From positions 13,820 through 23,801 of the forward strand of contig DBKH01000106.1 in the NCBI GenBank assembly GCA_002297815.1: a DNA stretch of 9,982 bases, in the 5' to 3' direction. Source of the stretch: Bacteroidales bacterium UBA755. Lineage in GTDB: Bacteria > Bacteroidota > Bacteroidia > Bacteroidales > UBA932. Of this stretch, positions 1 through 6,632 are shown piece after piece (position 1 is the first letter of the stretch; each line of letters starts with the position of its first letter). The position numbers and the translations under genes were made by a program. Below the pieces are notes generated by a model that was not told the origin of the DNA, did no database searches, and saw only the letters and a program-made list of their open reading frames with translations.

Positions 1-881
1 CTTCCCGGAAGTTTGCGGACATATTCCTTTCTGCAGGCCATGAAGCCGACATAAGGGCCGCCGAAACTCATCGGGATGCCGAGGCTCTGGCCGTCACCGA
101 CAGCTATGTCAGCCCCCCACTCAGCGGGAGTCTTTAGCACCGCGAGAGCGGAAGGGTCACAATATTCAATGAATATTCCGCCTTCATCGTGGATAGCCTC
201 CGCGAAGCCGGTCAGGTCCTCGATGATGCCGTAGCGGTTGATCGAAGGAACTATGACCCCGGCTACATCGTTCTTGGCGAGCTCAGCCTTGACGCTTTCA
301 AGACAAGTCTGGCCGTCCTTGCATGGAACGAGAGTCAACTCGGTGCCGTGGTAACCTGAATATGTCTGGATAGTCTTGATTACATTCGGAAGCAGGGATG
401 AGGAGACAAGCACACGGGACTTGCGCTTTGTGCAGGTCGGTGCCATCCTCACAGCCTCAGCAGCAGCGGTCGGACCATCGTACATCGATGCATTGCTGAT
501 GTCAAGTCCGGTCAGAGCGCAGATCATGCTCTGGTACTCGAATATGTACCTGAGGGTACCCTGAGAGATCTCGGCCTGATAAGGCGTGTACGCCGTCAGA
601 AACTCTGAGCGGGATGTGATGTAAGGAACAACGGACGGTGTGTAGTGGTCGTAGGCACCCTGGCCAACGAACACCTTCAGTTTCTCGTCCTTCTTGTCAA
701 GAGACTCGAAGAAGTCCCGAACCTCCTGCTCGGACATTGCCTCCGGCAGGTCATATTCACCCTTGAAGATGACATGCTTCGGGACATCGGAATAGAGGTC
801 GTCCAAAGACTTCACCCCTATGCGATCCAGCATCGAGCGGACATCATCTTCAGTGTGAGGGAAATAAGGAAATGCGGACAT
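1..881 (-). CDS. gcvPA: Glycine dehydrogenase (decarboxylating) subunit 1, partial
   Basis: This is the N-terminal half of a split glycine cleavage P protein, which with subunit 2 decarboxylates glycine using pyridoxal phosphate and passes the aminomethyl group to the lipoyl arm of GcvH. I translated 293 residues from the ATG at 881-879; the frame stays open to base 1, so the C-terminal part (roughly a third of a family length of about 440-450) lies off the window. Family-typical blocks are visible: YTPYQAEISQGT at residues 98-109, NASMYDGPTA at 130-139 and GDGQSLGIPMSFGGPYVGF at 262-280. The PLP-binding lysine belongs to subunit 2 and is not expected here. The start lies one base after the gcvH stop, with a GAGAAG stretch inside the end of gcvH as a possible ribosome site, so translation is probably coupled. 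gcvPB may follow off the left edge, but that is inference. Confidence 0.95.
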   Translation of the reverse strand, partial: MSAFPYFPHTEDDVRSMLDRIGVKSLDDLYSDVPKHVIFKGEYDLPEAMSEQEVRDFFESLDKKDEKLKVFVGQGAYDHYTPSVVPYITSRSEFLTAYTPYQAEISQGTLRYIFEYQSMICALTGLDISNASMYDGPTAAAEAVRMAPTCTKRKSRVLVSSSLLPNVIKTIQTYSGYHGTELTLVPCKDGQTCLESVKAELAKNDVAGVIVPSINRYGIIEDLTGFAEAIHDEGGIFIEYCDPSALAVLKTPAEWGADIAVGDGQSLGIPMSFGGPYVGFMACRKEYVRKLPG

Positions 882-882
882 A

Positions 883-1263
883 CTACTTCTCGGTGTGTGC
901 CTTGTAAGCCTCAGCGTCCATCAGGGCGTCAACCTGTGAAGGATCGCTCATCTCGACCTTGATGATCCAAGCCTCGTAAGCGTCCTCGTTGATCTTCTCA
1001 GGTGCGTCCTCAAGGTCTGGATTGACTTCGACAACCTTTCCGGAAACAGGGGAAAGAAGCTCGCTGGAAGCCTTCACGCTCTCCAAAGCACCGAACTCCT
1101 CGCCTGCCTCAACCTCATCGTCAACCTCAGGGAGGTCAGCGTAGGTGATGTCGCCAAGTTCCTTCTGGGCGAAATCAGAAATACCGATGACGGCGATGTT
1201 GCCCTCAACTTTTACCCACTCATGGTCCTCGCTGTAACGGAGGCCTTCTATTACTTTGCTCAT
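883..1263 (-). CDS. gcvH: Glycine cleavage system H protein
   Basis: This small lipoyl carrier shuttles the aminomethyl intermediate between the P, T and L proteins of the glycine cleavage system in the cytoplasm. The 126-residue length is normal for the family. The lipoylation site is clear: GALESVKASSELLSPVSG, with Lys64 as the attachment residue. The N-terminus (RYSEDHEWVKVEG) and the GISDFAQKELGDI block at about 27-39 are also typical. It lies 65 bases after gcvT and one base before gcvPA on the same strand, so all three are almost certainly co-transcribed. The gcvT-gcvH gap is AT-rich on the side next to gcvH, and I see no convincing separate promoter in it. Confidence 0.97.
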   Translation of the reverse strand: MSKVIEGLRYSEDHEWVKVEGNIAVIGISDFAQKELGDITYADLPEVDDEVEAGEEFGALESVKASSELLSPVSGKVVEVNPDLEDAPEKINEDAYEAWIIKVEMSDPSQVDALMDAEAYKAHTEK

Positions 1264-1328
1264 AGTGAATTTATTATTTATGAATATATTATCAAACCTT
1301 TTTGCATGCTGAAACGCCTGCGGAATCT

Positions 1329-2435
1329 TTACTTTTTATAATTTGTCTGATAGAATCTCTTCTTGACAACCTTTCCATGGAACACCTTCTTGCGGATGCG
1401 CACGGAAAGCGGAGCGTCAAGCGCACCGTACTCTCTCTTCACGAGAGCGAAACAGATGCTCTTGCCAAGGGATATGCTGTGATAGCCGGTGGTCACGACT
1501 CCGACCTCAGTGCCGTCCTCAAGCTCGACCGGATAGCCGGCGCGAGGAATAGCCTTGTCCTGGAGCTCGATGCCCACGAGCTTCATCTTCGTACCGTTGG
1601 CCTTCTGGTCAGCAATGGCCTCCTTGCCGATGAACTCGTCCTTGTCCAGTTTGCAGAACATGCTGAAGCCGGCTGCTACTGGAGAGATTTCCGGAGTGAG
1701 TTCGTCACCGTACAGAGGCAGTCCAGCCTCGAAACGGAGTGTGTCACGGCAGCCAAGTCCGCAAGGAACCACACCAGCCTTTAGGAAAGCGTCCCAGTAC
1801 TTCACGATGAGGCCAGGGGCGGCATAGATCTCGAATCCATCCTCTCCGGTGTAGCCAGTACGGCTGATGATGACCCTTGTTCCGGCATCCTCGAAATCCT
1901 TGAATGTGTAGAATGTCAGTTTGGCTGCGTCAGCAGCGAAACCGAGAACCTTCACGAGAGTCTCCTCGGCCTTAGGTCCCTGAAGAGCGATCTGGCCCCA
2001 CTTGTCGGAATCGTTGACCAGCTTCACATCGTAGCCTTCAGCGTGGTCCTTGATCCAAAGGAAATCCTTCTCGATGTTGGCAGCGTTCACGACCAACAGA
2101 TAGTGATCTGCGGTAAACTCCTTGTAAACCAGAAGGTCATCCACGGTGCCACCGTCAGGGTAAAGCATCATCCCGTACAGAACCTGACCAGGAACCATAG
2201 GGCGAATGTCATTTGTGAATATGTGGTTGACGAACTTTTCCGCGTCTGGGCCGCTGACGAAGATCTCACCCATGTGAGAGACGTCGAACATACCCACATT
2301 GCCACGGACCGCCAGATGCTCCTCGGTGATCGAAGAGTACTGAATCGGCATGTCGAATCCAGCGAAAGGACTCATCTTGGCTCCGAGAGCCACATGACTG
2401 TCGTGCAGACAGGTTACTTTGAGTTGCTCCTCCAT
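1329..2435 (-). CDS. gcvT: Aminomethyltransferase (glycine cleavage T protein)
   Basis: The T protein transfers the methylene group from aminomethyl-lipoyl GcvH to tetrahydrofolate, releasing ammonia. The 368 residues match the usual family length. Visible family features include HVALGAKMSPFAGFDMPIQY near residues 14-33, GGTVDDLLVY at 95-104 carrying the conserved acidic pair Asp99/Asp100 (one of them is the expected catalytic aspartate), VVNAANIEKD at 115-124, RTGYTGEDGFEIY at 192-204 and DTLRFEAGLPLYG at 231-243. The C-terminal block VTTGYHSISLGKSICFALV departs slightly from the common TSG..SP form. I keep the ATG at 2435 because the protein aligns with the family almost from its first residues and a promoter lies just upstream. 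It is the first gene of the operon. Confidence 0.97.
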   Translation of the reverse strand: MEEQLKVTCLHDSHVALGAKMSPFAGFDMPIQYSSITEEHLAVRGNVGMFDVSHMGEIFVSGPDAEKFVNHIFTNDIRPMVPGQVLYGMMLYPDGGTVDDLLVYKEFTADHYLLVVNAANIEKDFLWIKDHAEGYDVKLVNDSDKWGQIALQGPKAEETLVKVLGFAADAAKLTFYTFKDFEDAGTRVIISRTGYTGEDGFEIYAAPGLIVKYWDAFLKAGVVPCGLGCRDTLRFEAGLPLYGDELTPEISPVAAGFSMFCKLDKDEFIGKEAIADQKANGTKMKLVGIELQDKAIPRAGYPVELEDGTEVGVVTTGYHSISLGKSICFALVKREYGALDAPLSVRIRKKVFHGKVVKKRFYQTNYKK

Positions 2436-2486
2436 AAAATCAATTATCAGTGTTTAGTATAAATTCTTGTATTATGAAATTCTTAA

Positions 2487-2515
2487 ATAATAGTCTGGTA
2501 ATCTTTGCTTGTCAA
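2487..2515 (-). promoter_or_regulatory. Candidate promoter of the gcvT-gcvH-gcvPA operon
   Basis: On the minus strand TTGACA (2515-2510) is followed after exactly 17 bases by TATTAT (2492-2487), a near-textbook sigma-70 arrangement. The predicted start near 2480 gives a leader of about 45 bases before the gcvT ATG. It is not a clean match to the Bacteroidota TTTG/TAnnTTTG pattern, so it could be chance in AT-rich DNA. Position and spacing nevertheless support it. The leader is too short to hold a tandem glycine riboswitch. Confidence 0.45.
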
Positions 2516-2533
2516 CTTATTCTTTAACGCTTA

Positions 2534-3985
2534 CTAAAGCGCGAGCCTCAGCCCGAATGTGCCTTTGATGTTCTTAGCCGGCATATAGGATCTGTTGGTG
2601 ATGCGGCAGGCATCCCAACGGCTGGCGCAGCTTCCGCCACGAAGAATTCTCGTTCCACCTTCAGTAGCGCCAGTTGGACCCGTCTGAGCGTCTTCTGAAT
2701 ATTCCCCCGCACGGTCGTAGCACCACTCCCAGACGTTGCCGCTCATGTCGAATATTCCCAACTCATTGGCCTTAAGCGTCTTTACATTATGAGACTTTGA
2801 CTTGGCATTGTCAAGGAACCACATCGCATCGTAGTCGTTTGATCCGCTGAAGCCATAGTGACGAGATTTCTGACCACCTCTAGCGGAATATTCCCACTCA
2901 GCTTCGGTAGGAAGACGGAACTTACGTCCGGTCAAGGCGTTGAGCCTACTGATGAATGTCTGACAGTTGTACCATGAGACATTCCCTACCGGTTTTTGTG
3001 GCTCGTCCAAGTCATTCAAATAAGGGACAGAACCCATCACAGCGTTCCAAAGGGCAACGGTCACCTCGGTCTCCCCTATCTCGAAATCATCAAGGGTAAC
3101 TTGATGAGCAGGAACTTCATTATCTGGATAATTGAAATTCATATACGGAGCATCCGCAGAAGTGTAACCCATCTTGAATGTTCCACCTTTGACCTTCACC
3201 ATCTTGAATGTCACTCCCCCGACAGTGAATACTTCCAGCTTCGCATCCGAAGCATCGATTTTCTCACGGTCAATAGTAGTTCCTTCAATCGGTCCCAAAA
3301 CAGCGTCTGTCAACACATCCTCGGTCAGTTGGGCTAGCCTGAATCCGACTTTGGCCTTGCTGGTGTGGCAATCCACTTCCATCCTCTCAAGTAGGGTCCT
3401 GACAACCTTTCCATCCTTATCAGCGGGCCCTTCTGGATTGACTGCCAATTCCATCGGCTTGAAATATTCATCGCTTGTAGCACCGTCAGGCACAGCGTCA
3501 TAACTGTCAAGGCACCATTCTGCGACTGACGTGAAAACCTTCCCGTTCTGAACCCTTTGGGCATATTCCCACTGGGCCTCGGTCGGAAGAATGAATATCT
3601 TGCCGGTAGCCTTGTTCAGTTTGCCGAGGAACTTCACAGCATCTACCCAAGACACCATATCGACCGGAGCATCAGGGTTCTGCACAGAGCTCGGATTGCT
3701 GCCCATCACAGCAGTCCACAAAGCCTGTGAGACCGGTTTGGCACTGATAACGAATCCATCAAGAGCCACCTCGTGAGGAATTCCGTTCGTTACCTTCCTG
3801 CGATTGTCTGCGGAAAGTCCCATCGTGTAGTGACCGGCTGGAATCTTGACCATTTCAAACGTAACGTCACCAACGGTATATTCCATCTGATAGTCCACTT
3901 TCACGGGCTTCTGCACCGTTGTCTTACAAGCCGAAATCGACAGCGCTGCCGCCAAAACGGCAAACATATTTAAGAATTTATTCAT
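2534..3985 (-). CDS. Lipoprotein with two SUMF1/FGE-like domains
   Basis: The 483-residue protein begins with a lipoprotein signal peptide ending in a lipobox ISAC (Cys20), so it is probably anchored in the outer membrane or facing the periplasm. Two repeats of the SUMF1 (formylglycine-generating-enzyme-like) fold follow. The first, about 36-218, has MVKIPAGHYTMG, LPTEAQWEYA at 133-142 and VAEWC at 154-158. The second, about 252-483, is complete, with MVKVKGGTFKMG, LPTEAEWEYSARGG at 358-371, GNVWEWC at 416-422 and LRGGSC at 448-453. Domain 1 is 39 residues shorter between its LPTE and EWC motifs. In domain 2 the second catalytic cysteine position of true FGE appears retained (Cys460), but the first is Ser455, so copper-dependent formylglycine synthesis is unlikely. 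Such lipoproteins are common in Bacteroidota, often structural or carbohydrate-related, with specific roles mostly unknown. It has its own promoter. Confidence 0.85.
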   Translation of the reverse strand: MNKFLNMFAVLAAALSISACKTTVQKPVKVDYQMEYTVGDVTFEMVKIPAGHYTMGLSADNRRKVTNGIPHEVALDGFVISAKPVSQALWTAVMGSNPSSVQNPDAPVDMVSWVDAVKFLGKLNKATGKIFILPTEAQWEYAQRVQNGKVFTSVAEWCLDSYDAVPDGATSDEYFKPMELAVNPEGPADKDGKVVRTLLERMEVDCHTSKAKVGFRLAQLTEDVLTDAVLGPIEGTTIDREKIDASDAKLEVFTVGGVTFKMVKVKGGTFKMGYTSADAPYMNFNYPDNEVPAHQVTLDDFEIGETEVTVALWNAVMGSVPYLNDLDEPQKPVGNVSWYNCQTFISRLNALTGRKFRLPTEAEWEYSARGGQKSRHYGFSGSNDYDAMWFLDNAKSKSHNVKTLKANELGIFDMSGNVWEWCYDRAGEYSEDAQTGPTGATEGGTRILRGGSCASRWDACRITNRSYMPAKNIKGTFGLRLAL

Positions 3986-4015
3986 TTTACGTAATATTCC
4001 TAAAAATCACAATTC

Positions 4016-4023
4016 CAAATGTA
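4016..4023 (-). promoter_or_regulatory. Bacteroidota-type -7 box for the SUMF1 lipoprotein gene
   Basis: The minus strand reads TACATTTG here, a full match to TAnnTTTG, 30 bases before the ATG at 3985. About 18-20 bases further upstream lies a T-rich TTTTC stretch (around 4042-4046), only a partial match to the -33 TTTG. The position in the 66-base gap after the LRR gene makes a separate promoter for the lipoprotein gene plausible. Confidence 0.5.
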
Positions 4024-4051
4024 GTGAAAAACTTTCAATTTGAAAACTCTC

Positions 4052-4753
4052 TTAACGAATGTCGCGGATTTTCCGGTGAAGATTTTCAGGAAGGAGATCG
4101 GTCAGATGGGCTCTGGCACTTTGAGAAACATAAATCTTTTTAATGGAAGCTCCGTAGAACGCGTCATCCCCAATGAACTCCAAGCCCGCTGGTAGAACAA
4201 TTTCCTCCAAAGACTCGCACGCAAGGAACGCTCCCGCACCGATAGCCTTAAGTCCCTTGTTGAATTTCACCTTGCTCAACGAGAAGCACTCCTCAAAAGC
4301 TCCGTCCCCGATGGCGATCACCCCAGCAGGACAGCTTACCGAGCGGAGTTCCCAGCAGCCAAAGAAAGCCCCATCACCAATGAACACCAAGTCTTTAGGC
4401 AAACGGATGCTTTTCAGCCAGCCACACTCGCGGAAAGCCTCTCTGCCGATGTGAGTGATGCTTTGAGGAAGGAATATCTTGTCCAAAAACGATGCTCTCT
4501 CTTCTTCAGGAATATCCTCACCTATCTTCCTGTCCTCAGCCATGTACGGTTGAAAAGCGAAGGCCCCATCGCAGATGATTCTCGTGCCATCCTTAACGTG
4601 GACCTCACTTGGATAGTTCTCCGCGTCAAGTAGCTTTGTGCCATCTGAGGAGTAGTTACAGCAATTGTCATTGTCCCAGACATCACATGCACGGTCCATG
4701 TCAGTGGCCGACGTGTCAAGTCTGAGAGCCTGTAGCCAGTCTTGCATATTCAA
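4052..4753 (-). CDS. BspA-type leucine-rich repeat protein (LRR_5)
   Basis: This 233-residue protein carries the 23-residue LRR_5 repeats typical of BspA-like proteins. Units start at residues 93, 116, 139, 162 and 185, each of the form hxLPxxhxxIGxxAFxxCxxLxx, with a partial cap starting at 207. A leading unit, NYSSDGTKLLDAENYP then DGTRIICDGAFAF (33-67), is the family's usual entry into the array. A roughly 25-residue spacer of charged residues (70-92) separates it from the regular repeats. No signal peptide or membrane segment is visible, so it is likely cytoplasmic, unlike the surface members of the family. It begins 10 bases after the stop of the upstream hypothetical gene, implying one transcript. 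ATG codons at 4753 and 4747 are both possible starts. LRR_5 repeats are usually protein-binding; the partner is unknown. Confidence 0.85.
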   Translation of the reverse strand: MNMQDWLQALRLDTSATDMDRACDVWDNDNCCNYSSDGTKLLDAENYPSEVHVKDGTRIICDGAFAFQPYMAEDRKIGEDIPEEERASFLDKIFLPQSITHIGREAFRECGWLKSIRLPKDLVFIGDGAFFGCWELRSVSCPAGVIAIGDGAFEECFSLSKVKFNKGLKAIGAGAFLACESLEEIVLPAGLEFIGDDAFYGASIKKIYVSQSARAHLTDLLPENLHRKIRDIR

Positions 4754-4763
4754 ATACTTATTT

Positions 4764-5288
4764 TCAGAAAGATTTCAGGAAGTCGAGATCCTTTTTCAGC
4801 ATAATCTTTGGCTCCATCAAGGCTACTTTTTGGAACAGTTTGAACTGATTTGCCTTGGAAAGATAGACTTTGTCCTCGTGTTTTCCTTTCCTCCACCATT
4901 TGTAGAAGCTGATTGGATCATTCTCAAAAGGGATTCTGGCGAGAATCTCAGAAGTGTAGCCCGGAAAATCAATTGTTAGGCCAAGGCCCATGAACTGTTT
5001 GTAGTACTGTTGGTCAGCCCTGCGCAGTTTGCTCATTAAGGGGTTATAGACCTCAAACTGATCAACTTGCATCGTCTTTTCCCTGACGATCATTCTATGG
5101 ATTCTGACCGGATCGAAGTTCAGCCACGCACCGACCCTCAAAGTCTTTGGCCCTTCTTCCGTGTCAAGGGTCAATTCATCCATTGAATAATAAACCTTCT
5201 CTGAATCGAGAGGAAAGACTGGATCGGTCTCTGCCATAATCATTAATCTCAACTTTCGCAAGTAGGCAATTGCTTGCTGTATAAACAT
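4764..5288 (-). CDS. Hypothetical protein, operon partner of the LRR gene
   Basis: I do not recognise this protein family. The longest reading gives 174 residues. Internal ATGs at 5243 and 5237 (giving 159 or 157 residues, beginning MIMAETDP or MAETDP) are credible alternatives, because the first 15 residues look dispensable. The protein is soluble and mixed in charge, rich in Lys, Phe and Tyr. It has acidic DELTLDTEEG near residues 37-46, aromatic-basic FYKWWRKGKHEDKVYL near 128-143, and a basic-hydrophobic tail ending DLDFLKSF. No signal peptide, transmembrane helix or known catalytic motif is apparent. Its stop lies 10 bases before the LRR gene start, so the two are probably co-transcribed and may act together. 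Upstream lies a hairpin-rich leader of about 220-270 bases. The length, sensible composition and tight spacing support a real gene. Confidence 0.7.
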   Translation of the reverse strand: MFIQQAIAYLRKLRLMIMAETDPVFPLDSEKVYYSMDELTLDTEEGPKTLRVGAWLNFDPVRIHRMIVREKTMQVDQFEVYNPLMSKLRRADQQYYKQFMGLGLTIDFPGYTSEILARIPFENDPISFYKWWRKGKHEDKVYLSKANQFKLFQKVALMEPKIMLKKDLDFLKSF

Positions 5289-5325
5289 TATCTCACGTTC
5301 GAGGGTGACTGCCCACCCACATCAA

Positions 5326-5368
5326 TTTACGTTACCCCCTCCCTAAATCCCTCCCCTCGGGGGAGGGA
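5326..5368. repeat. GC-rich palindromic repeat, copy 1
   Basis: This is a 43-base unit beginning TTTACGTTACCCCCT and ending in a perfect hairpin at 5348-5368: arms TCCCTCCCC and GGGGAGGGA, loop TCG. It matches the unit at 5395-5437 at all but one base, with starts 69 bases apart. On the minus strand the four G runs (4, 3, 3 and 5 Gs, loops of 1, 5 and 1) at 5356-5335 meet the usual G-quadruplex pattern. It is followed at once by a small hairpin TGCGC-TTC-GCGCA (5370-5382). Similar intergenic GC-rich palindromes are scattered in Bacteroidota genomes; this one looks like a REP- or MITE-like dispersed element. Confidence 0.85.
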
Positions 5369-5394
5369 ATGCGCTTCGCGCACCCCTTGGGTCT

Positions 5395-5437
5395 TTTACG
5401 TTACCCCCTTCCTAAATCCCTCCCCTCGGGGGAGGGA
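5395..5437. repeat. GC-rich palindromic repeat, copy 2
   Basis: This second copy of the 43-base unit differs from copy 1 by a single C-to-T change at 5410. It keeps the 9-base-pair hairpin with the TCG loop (5417-5437). The change shortens one G run on the minus strand to two, so this copy no longer fits a G3-run quadruplex pattern. It is followed by a different hairpin (5444-5461) from the one following copy 1. Confidence 0.85.
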
Positions 5438-5443
5438 CTTGCT

Positions 5444-5461
5444 TTCACTGCAAGCAGTGAA
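5444..5461. repeat. Perfect inverted repeat in leader
   Basis: TTCACTGC and GCAGTGAA form an 8-base-pair stem around AA. A competing pairing CTTGC/GCAAG (5438-5442 with 5450-5454) overlaps it. It lies just after repeat copy 2, where copy 1 has an unrelated short hairpin. Confidence 0.7.
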
Positions 5462-5471
5462 GATAAAAGGT

Positions 5472-5489
5472 GTTTCGCAAATGCGAAAC
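5472..5489. repeat. Perfect inverted repeat in leader
   Basis: GTTTCGCA and TGCGAAAC form an 8-base-pair stem around AA, ten bases beyond the previous inverted repeat. It would sit near the 5' end of a transcript started from the box at 5518-5525. No T run follows on either strand, so an intrinsic terminator is not obvious. Confidence 0.7.
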
Positions 5490-5517
5490 TTAAGTCATTA
5501 ATTTAAGAACTTATGGG

Positions 5518-5525
5518 CAAATATA
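5518..5525 (-). promoter_or_regulatory. Candidate promoter for the hypothetical-LRR operon
   Basis: The minus strand reads TATATTTG, a full TAnnTTTG match. A TTTC (5548-5545), three of four bases of the -33 TTTG, lies 19 bases upstream. Start of transcription near 5510 would give an untranslated leader of about 220 bases that includes all the palindromes between here and 5326. Its upstream edge abuts the end of the YitT-family gene. Confidence 0.45.
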
Positions 5526-5549
5526 TGCAAAAAAAACGTTCCCCGAAAG

Positions 5550-6482
5550 CTAGAAATGGAATTTCTTGTGTTTAAGCCAAAGACCATAGACTTCGCTGAC
5601 ATTGCCGGCTGTGACAAAAGATTTGATGTTTTCACGTTTGAGGAACTCCATCAGATTAGAAAATTCCTCTTGCGTAAGAAGGGACTGAATCTCTATGCTC
5701 TTCTCTCCCGTGTAGCCTCCAATCACTTCATAAAGGCTGCAACCACGACCCAATTCATCAATAATGAAACGACGGATTTTATCGTAGTCTCCTGAGATAA
5801 TACAGACTCTTTTACGTTTGTTCAGGCTAGCTGTGAAATAGTCCACGACAAGTCCGTTGATCCATGTACCAATTAGGCCGATAATCACCATCTTGAATGG
5901 GTTGATGGCGAATGCAGTACAGCAAATCACAGCTCCTGCTACTGTCACCGAAGCTCCTATGTCGAAGTGGAAATACTTGTTCACAATCTTGGCCAAAATG
6001 TCAAGTCCGCCTGTGGAGGCGTTGATGTTGAACAGAATCGCCTGAGACACACTTAGCAATAAGACAAAGCAACAGAGGTCAAACCAGATGTCGCCCATCA
6101 CGGAAGTTGTGCCCGGTTCGATAAGGCGTTCATAAGGCATTACCCATGCCCAAAAATCCATCAGAGGTCCGAGAATCATCGCGGTATAGACAGTCTTTGC
6201 TCCGAACTCTTTTCCAATTAAAAGCCACGCAAGAACGAGCAAAATGGCATTGATGATGGTCACGAAGATTGAAACTTTAATCTGAATACCGAAGAAGGAC
6301 TCACATATTCCTGAAAGGACAATGGATAGTCCGGATATGGTTCCGATGATCAGTTTGCTAGGCACAAGGAAATAATAGACTGCGGCTGCCGCGACTAGCA
6401 TTCCGAGTGTCATTACCACTACATCTTTCCAGAATTTGCCGGTCATGACCATGCCAGTGATATTTTTAATTTTATCGTTCAT
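5550..6482 (-). CDS. YitT family membrane protein (DUF161/DUF2179)
   Basis: This 310-residue protein has six likely hydrophobic segments (roughly 20-40, 44-60, 70-90, 130-152, 176-193 and 197-218) followed by a soluble C-terminal domain (about 224-310). The motif NASTGGLDI at 154-162 in a membrane loop is characteristic of the YitT/DUF161 family. The C-terminal part (GDYDKIRRFI, then GRGCSLYEVIGGYTGE, with EVYGL near the end) matches DUF2179, a small cytoplasmic ligand-binding-like domain. The length is normal. The family is widespread in the inner membrane and its substrate is not established. The gene is divergent from the EamA transporter gene, with 150 bases between their starts, and has its own TAACTTTG box 26 bases before the ATG. 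Confidence 0.9.
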   Translation of the reverse strand: MNDKIKNITGMVMTGKFWKDVVVMTLGMLVAAAAVYYFLVPSKLIIGTISGLSIVLSGICESFFGIQIKVSIFVTIINAILLVLAWLLIGKEFGAKTVYTAMILGPLMDFWAWVMPYERLIEPGTTSVMGDIWFDLCCFVLLLSVSQAILFNINASTGGLDILAKIVNKYFHFDIGASVTVAGAVICCTAFAINPFKMVIIGLIGTWINGLVVDYFTASLNKRKRVCIISGDYDKIRRFIIDELGRGCSLYEVIGGYTGEKSIEIQSLLTQEEFSNLMEFLKRENIKSFVTAGNVSEVYGLWLKHKKFHF

Positions 6483-6508
6483 TTTACTGCCATACCAAAA
6501 ACTTGGAG

Positions 6509-6516
6509 CAAAGTTA
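6509..6516 (-). promoter_or_regulatory. -7 box TAACTTTG of the YitT family gene
   Basis: The minus strand reads TAACTTTGC, matching TAnnTTTG, 26 bases ahead of the ATG at 6482. The expected TTTG about 20 bases upstream is not present, only an A-rich stretch. The same nine-base core occurs before the EamA and MATE genes, which strengthens the call. Confidence 0.55.
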
Positions 6517-6600
6517 GGATTATTTTCCTAATGCTTTTCTTCATATTCAAGAAAATTCCTAAAGAAAACGCAGAAAATGCAACTGAAAGAGGAAAAATGC

Positions 6601-6608
6601 TAACTTTG
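6601..6608 (+). promoter_or_regulatory. -7 box TAACTTTG of the EamA transporter gene
   Basis: TAACTTTG matches TAnnTTTG and is followed by CTGCC, giving the 13-base TAACTTTGCTGCC that recurs exactly before the MATE gene. It lies 24 bases before the ATG at 6633. No good -33 TTTG sits 19-21 bases upstream. The intergenic region thus holds two divergent promoters whose -7 boxes are about 85 bases apart. Confidence 0.55.
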
Positions 6609-6632
6609 CTGCCGTTTTGAAATAAATTGAAT

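Noticed and set aside
1302..1784. Open frames on the plus strand across gcvT, and similar ones across the SUMF1, LRR and EamA genes
   Set aside because: Their translations resemble no family and lie antisense or out of frame to well-supported genes.
2436..2533. Glycine riboswitch before gcvT
   Set aside because: The gap is only 98 bases, AT-rich, contains a promoter, and lacks the GC-rich tandem aptamer structure.
2528..2541. Terminator hairpin at the end of the SUMF1 lipoprotein gene
   Set aside because: The CGCTT/AAGCG stem has only five pairs, includes the stop codon in its loop and has no T run after it.
3334..3564. A 76-residue frame overlapping the SUMF1 gene, suggesting a frameshift in the first domain
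   Set aside because: The main frame continues unbroken with recognisable motifs on both sides, so the short domain 1 is an in-frame deletion rather than a frameshift.
5529..5565. Intrinsic terminator after the YitT family gene
   Set aside because: There is a run of eight T on the minus strand, but the only nearby stem (5552-5566) is a 6-base AT-rich hairpin lying 15 bases away from the run, so the usual terminator layout is missing.
6627..6632. TTG start for the EamA gene two codons upstream
   Set aside because: An ATG follows two codons later at a better distance from the -7 box; TTG adds nothing to the family match.
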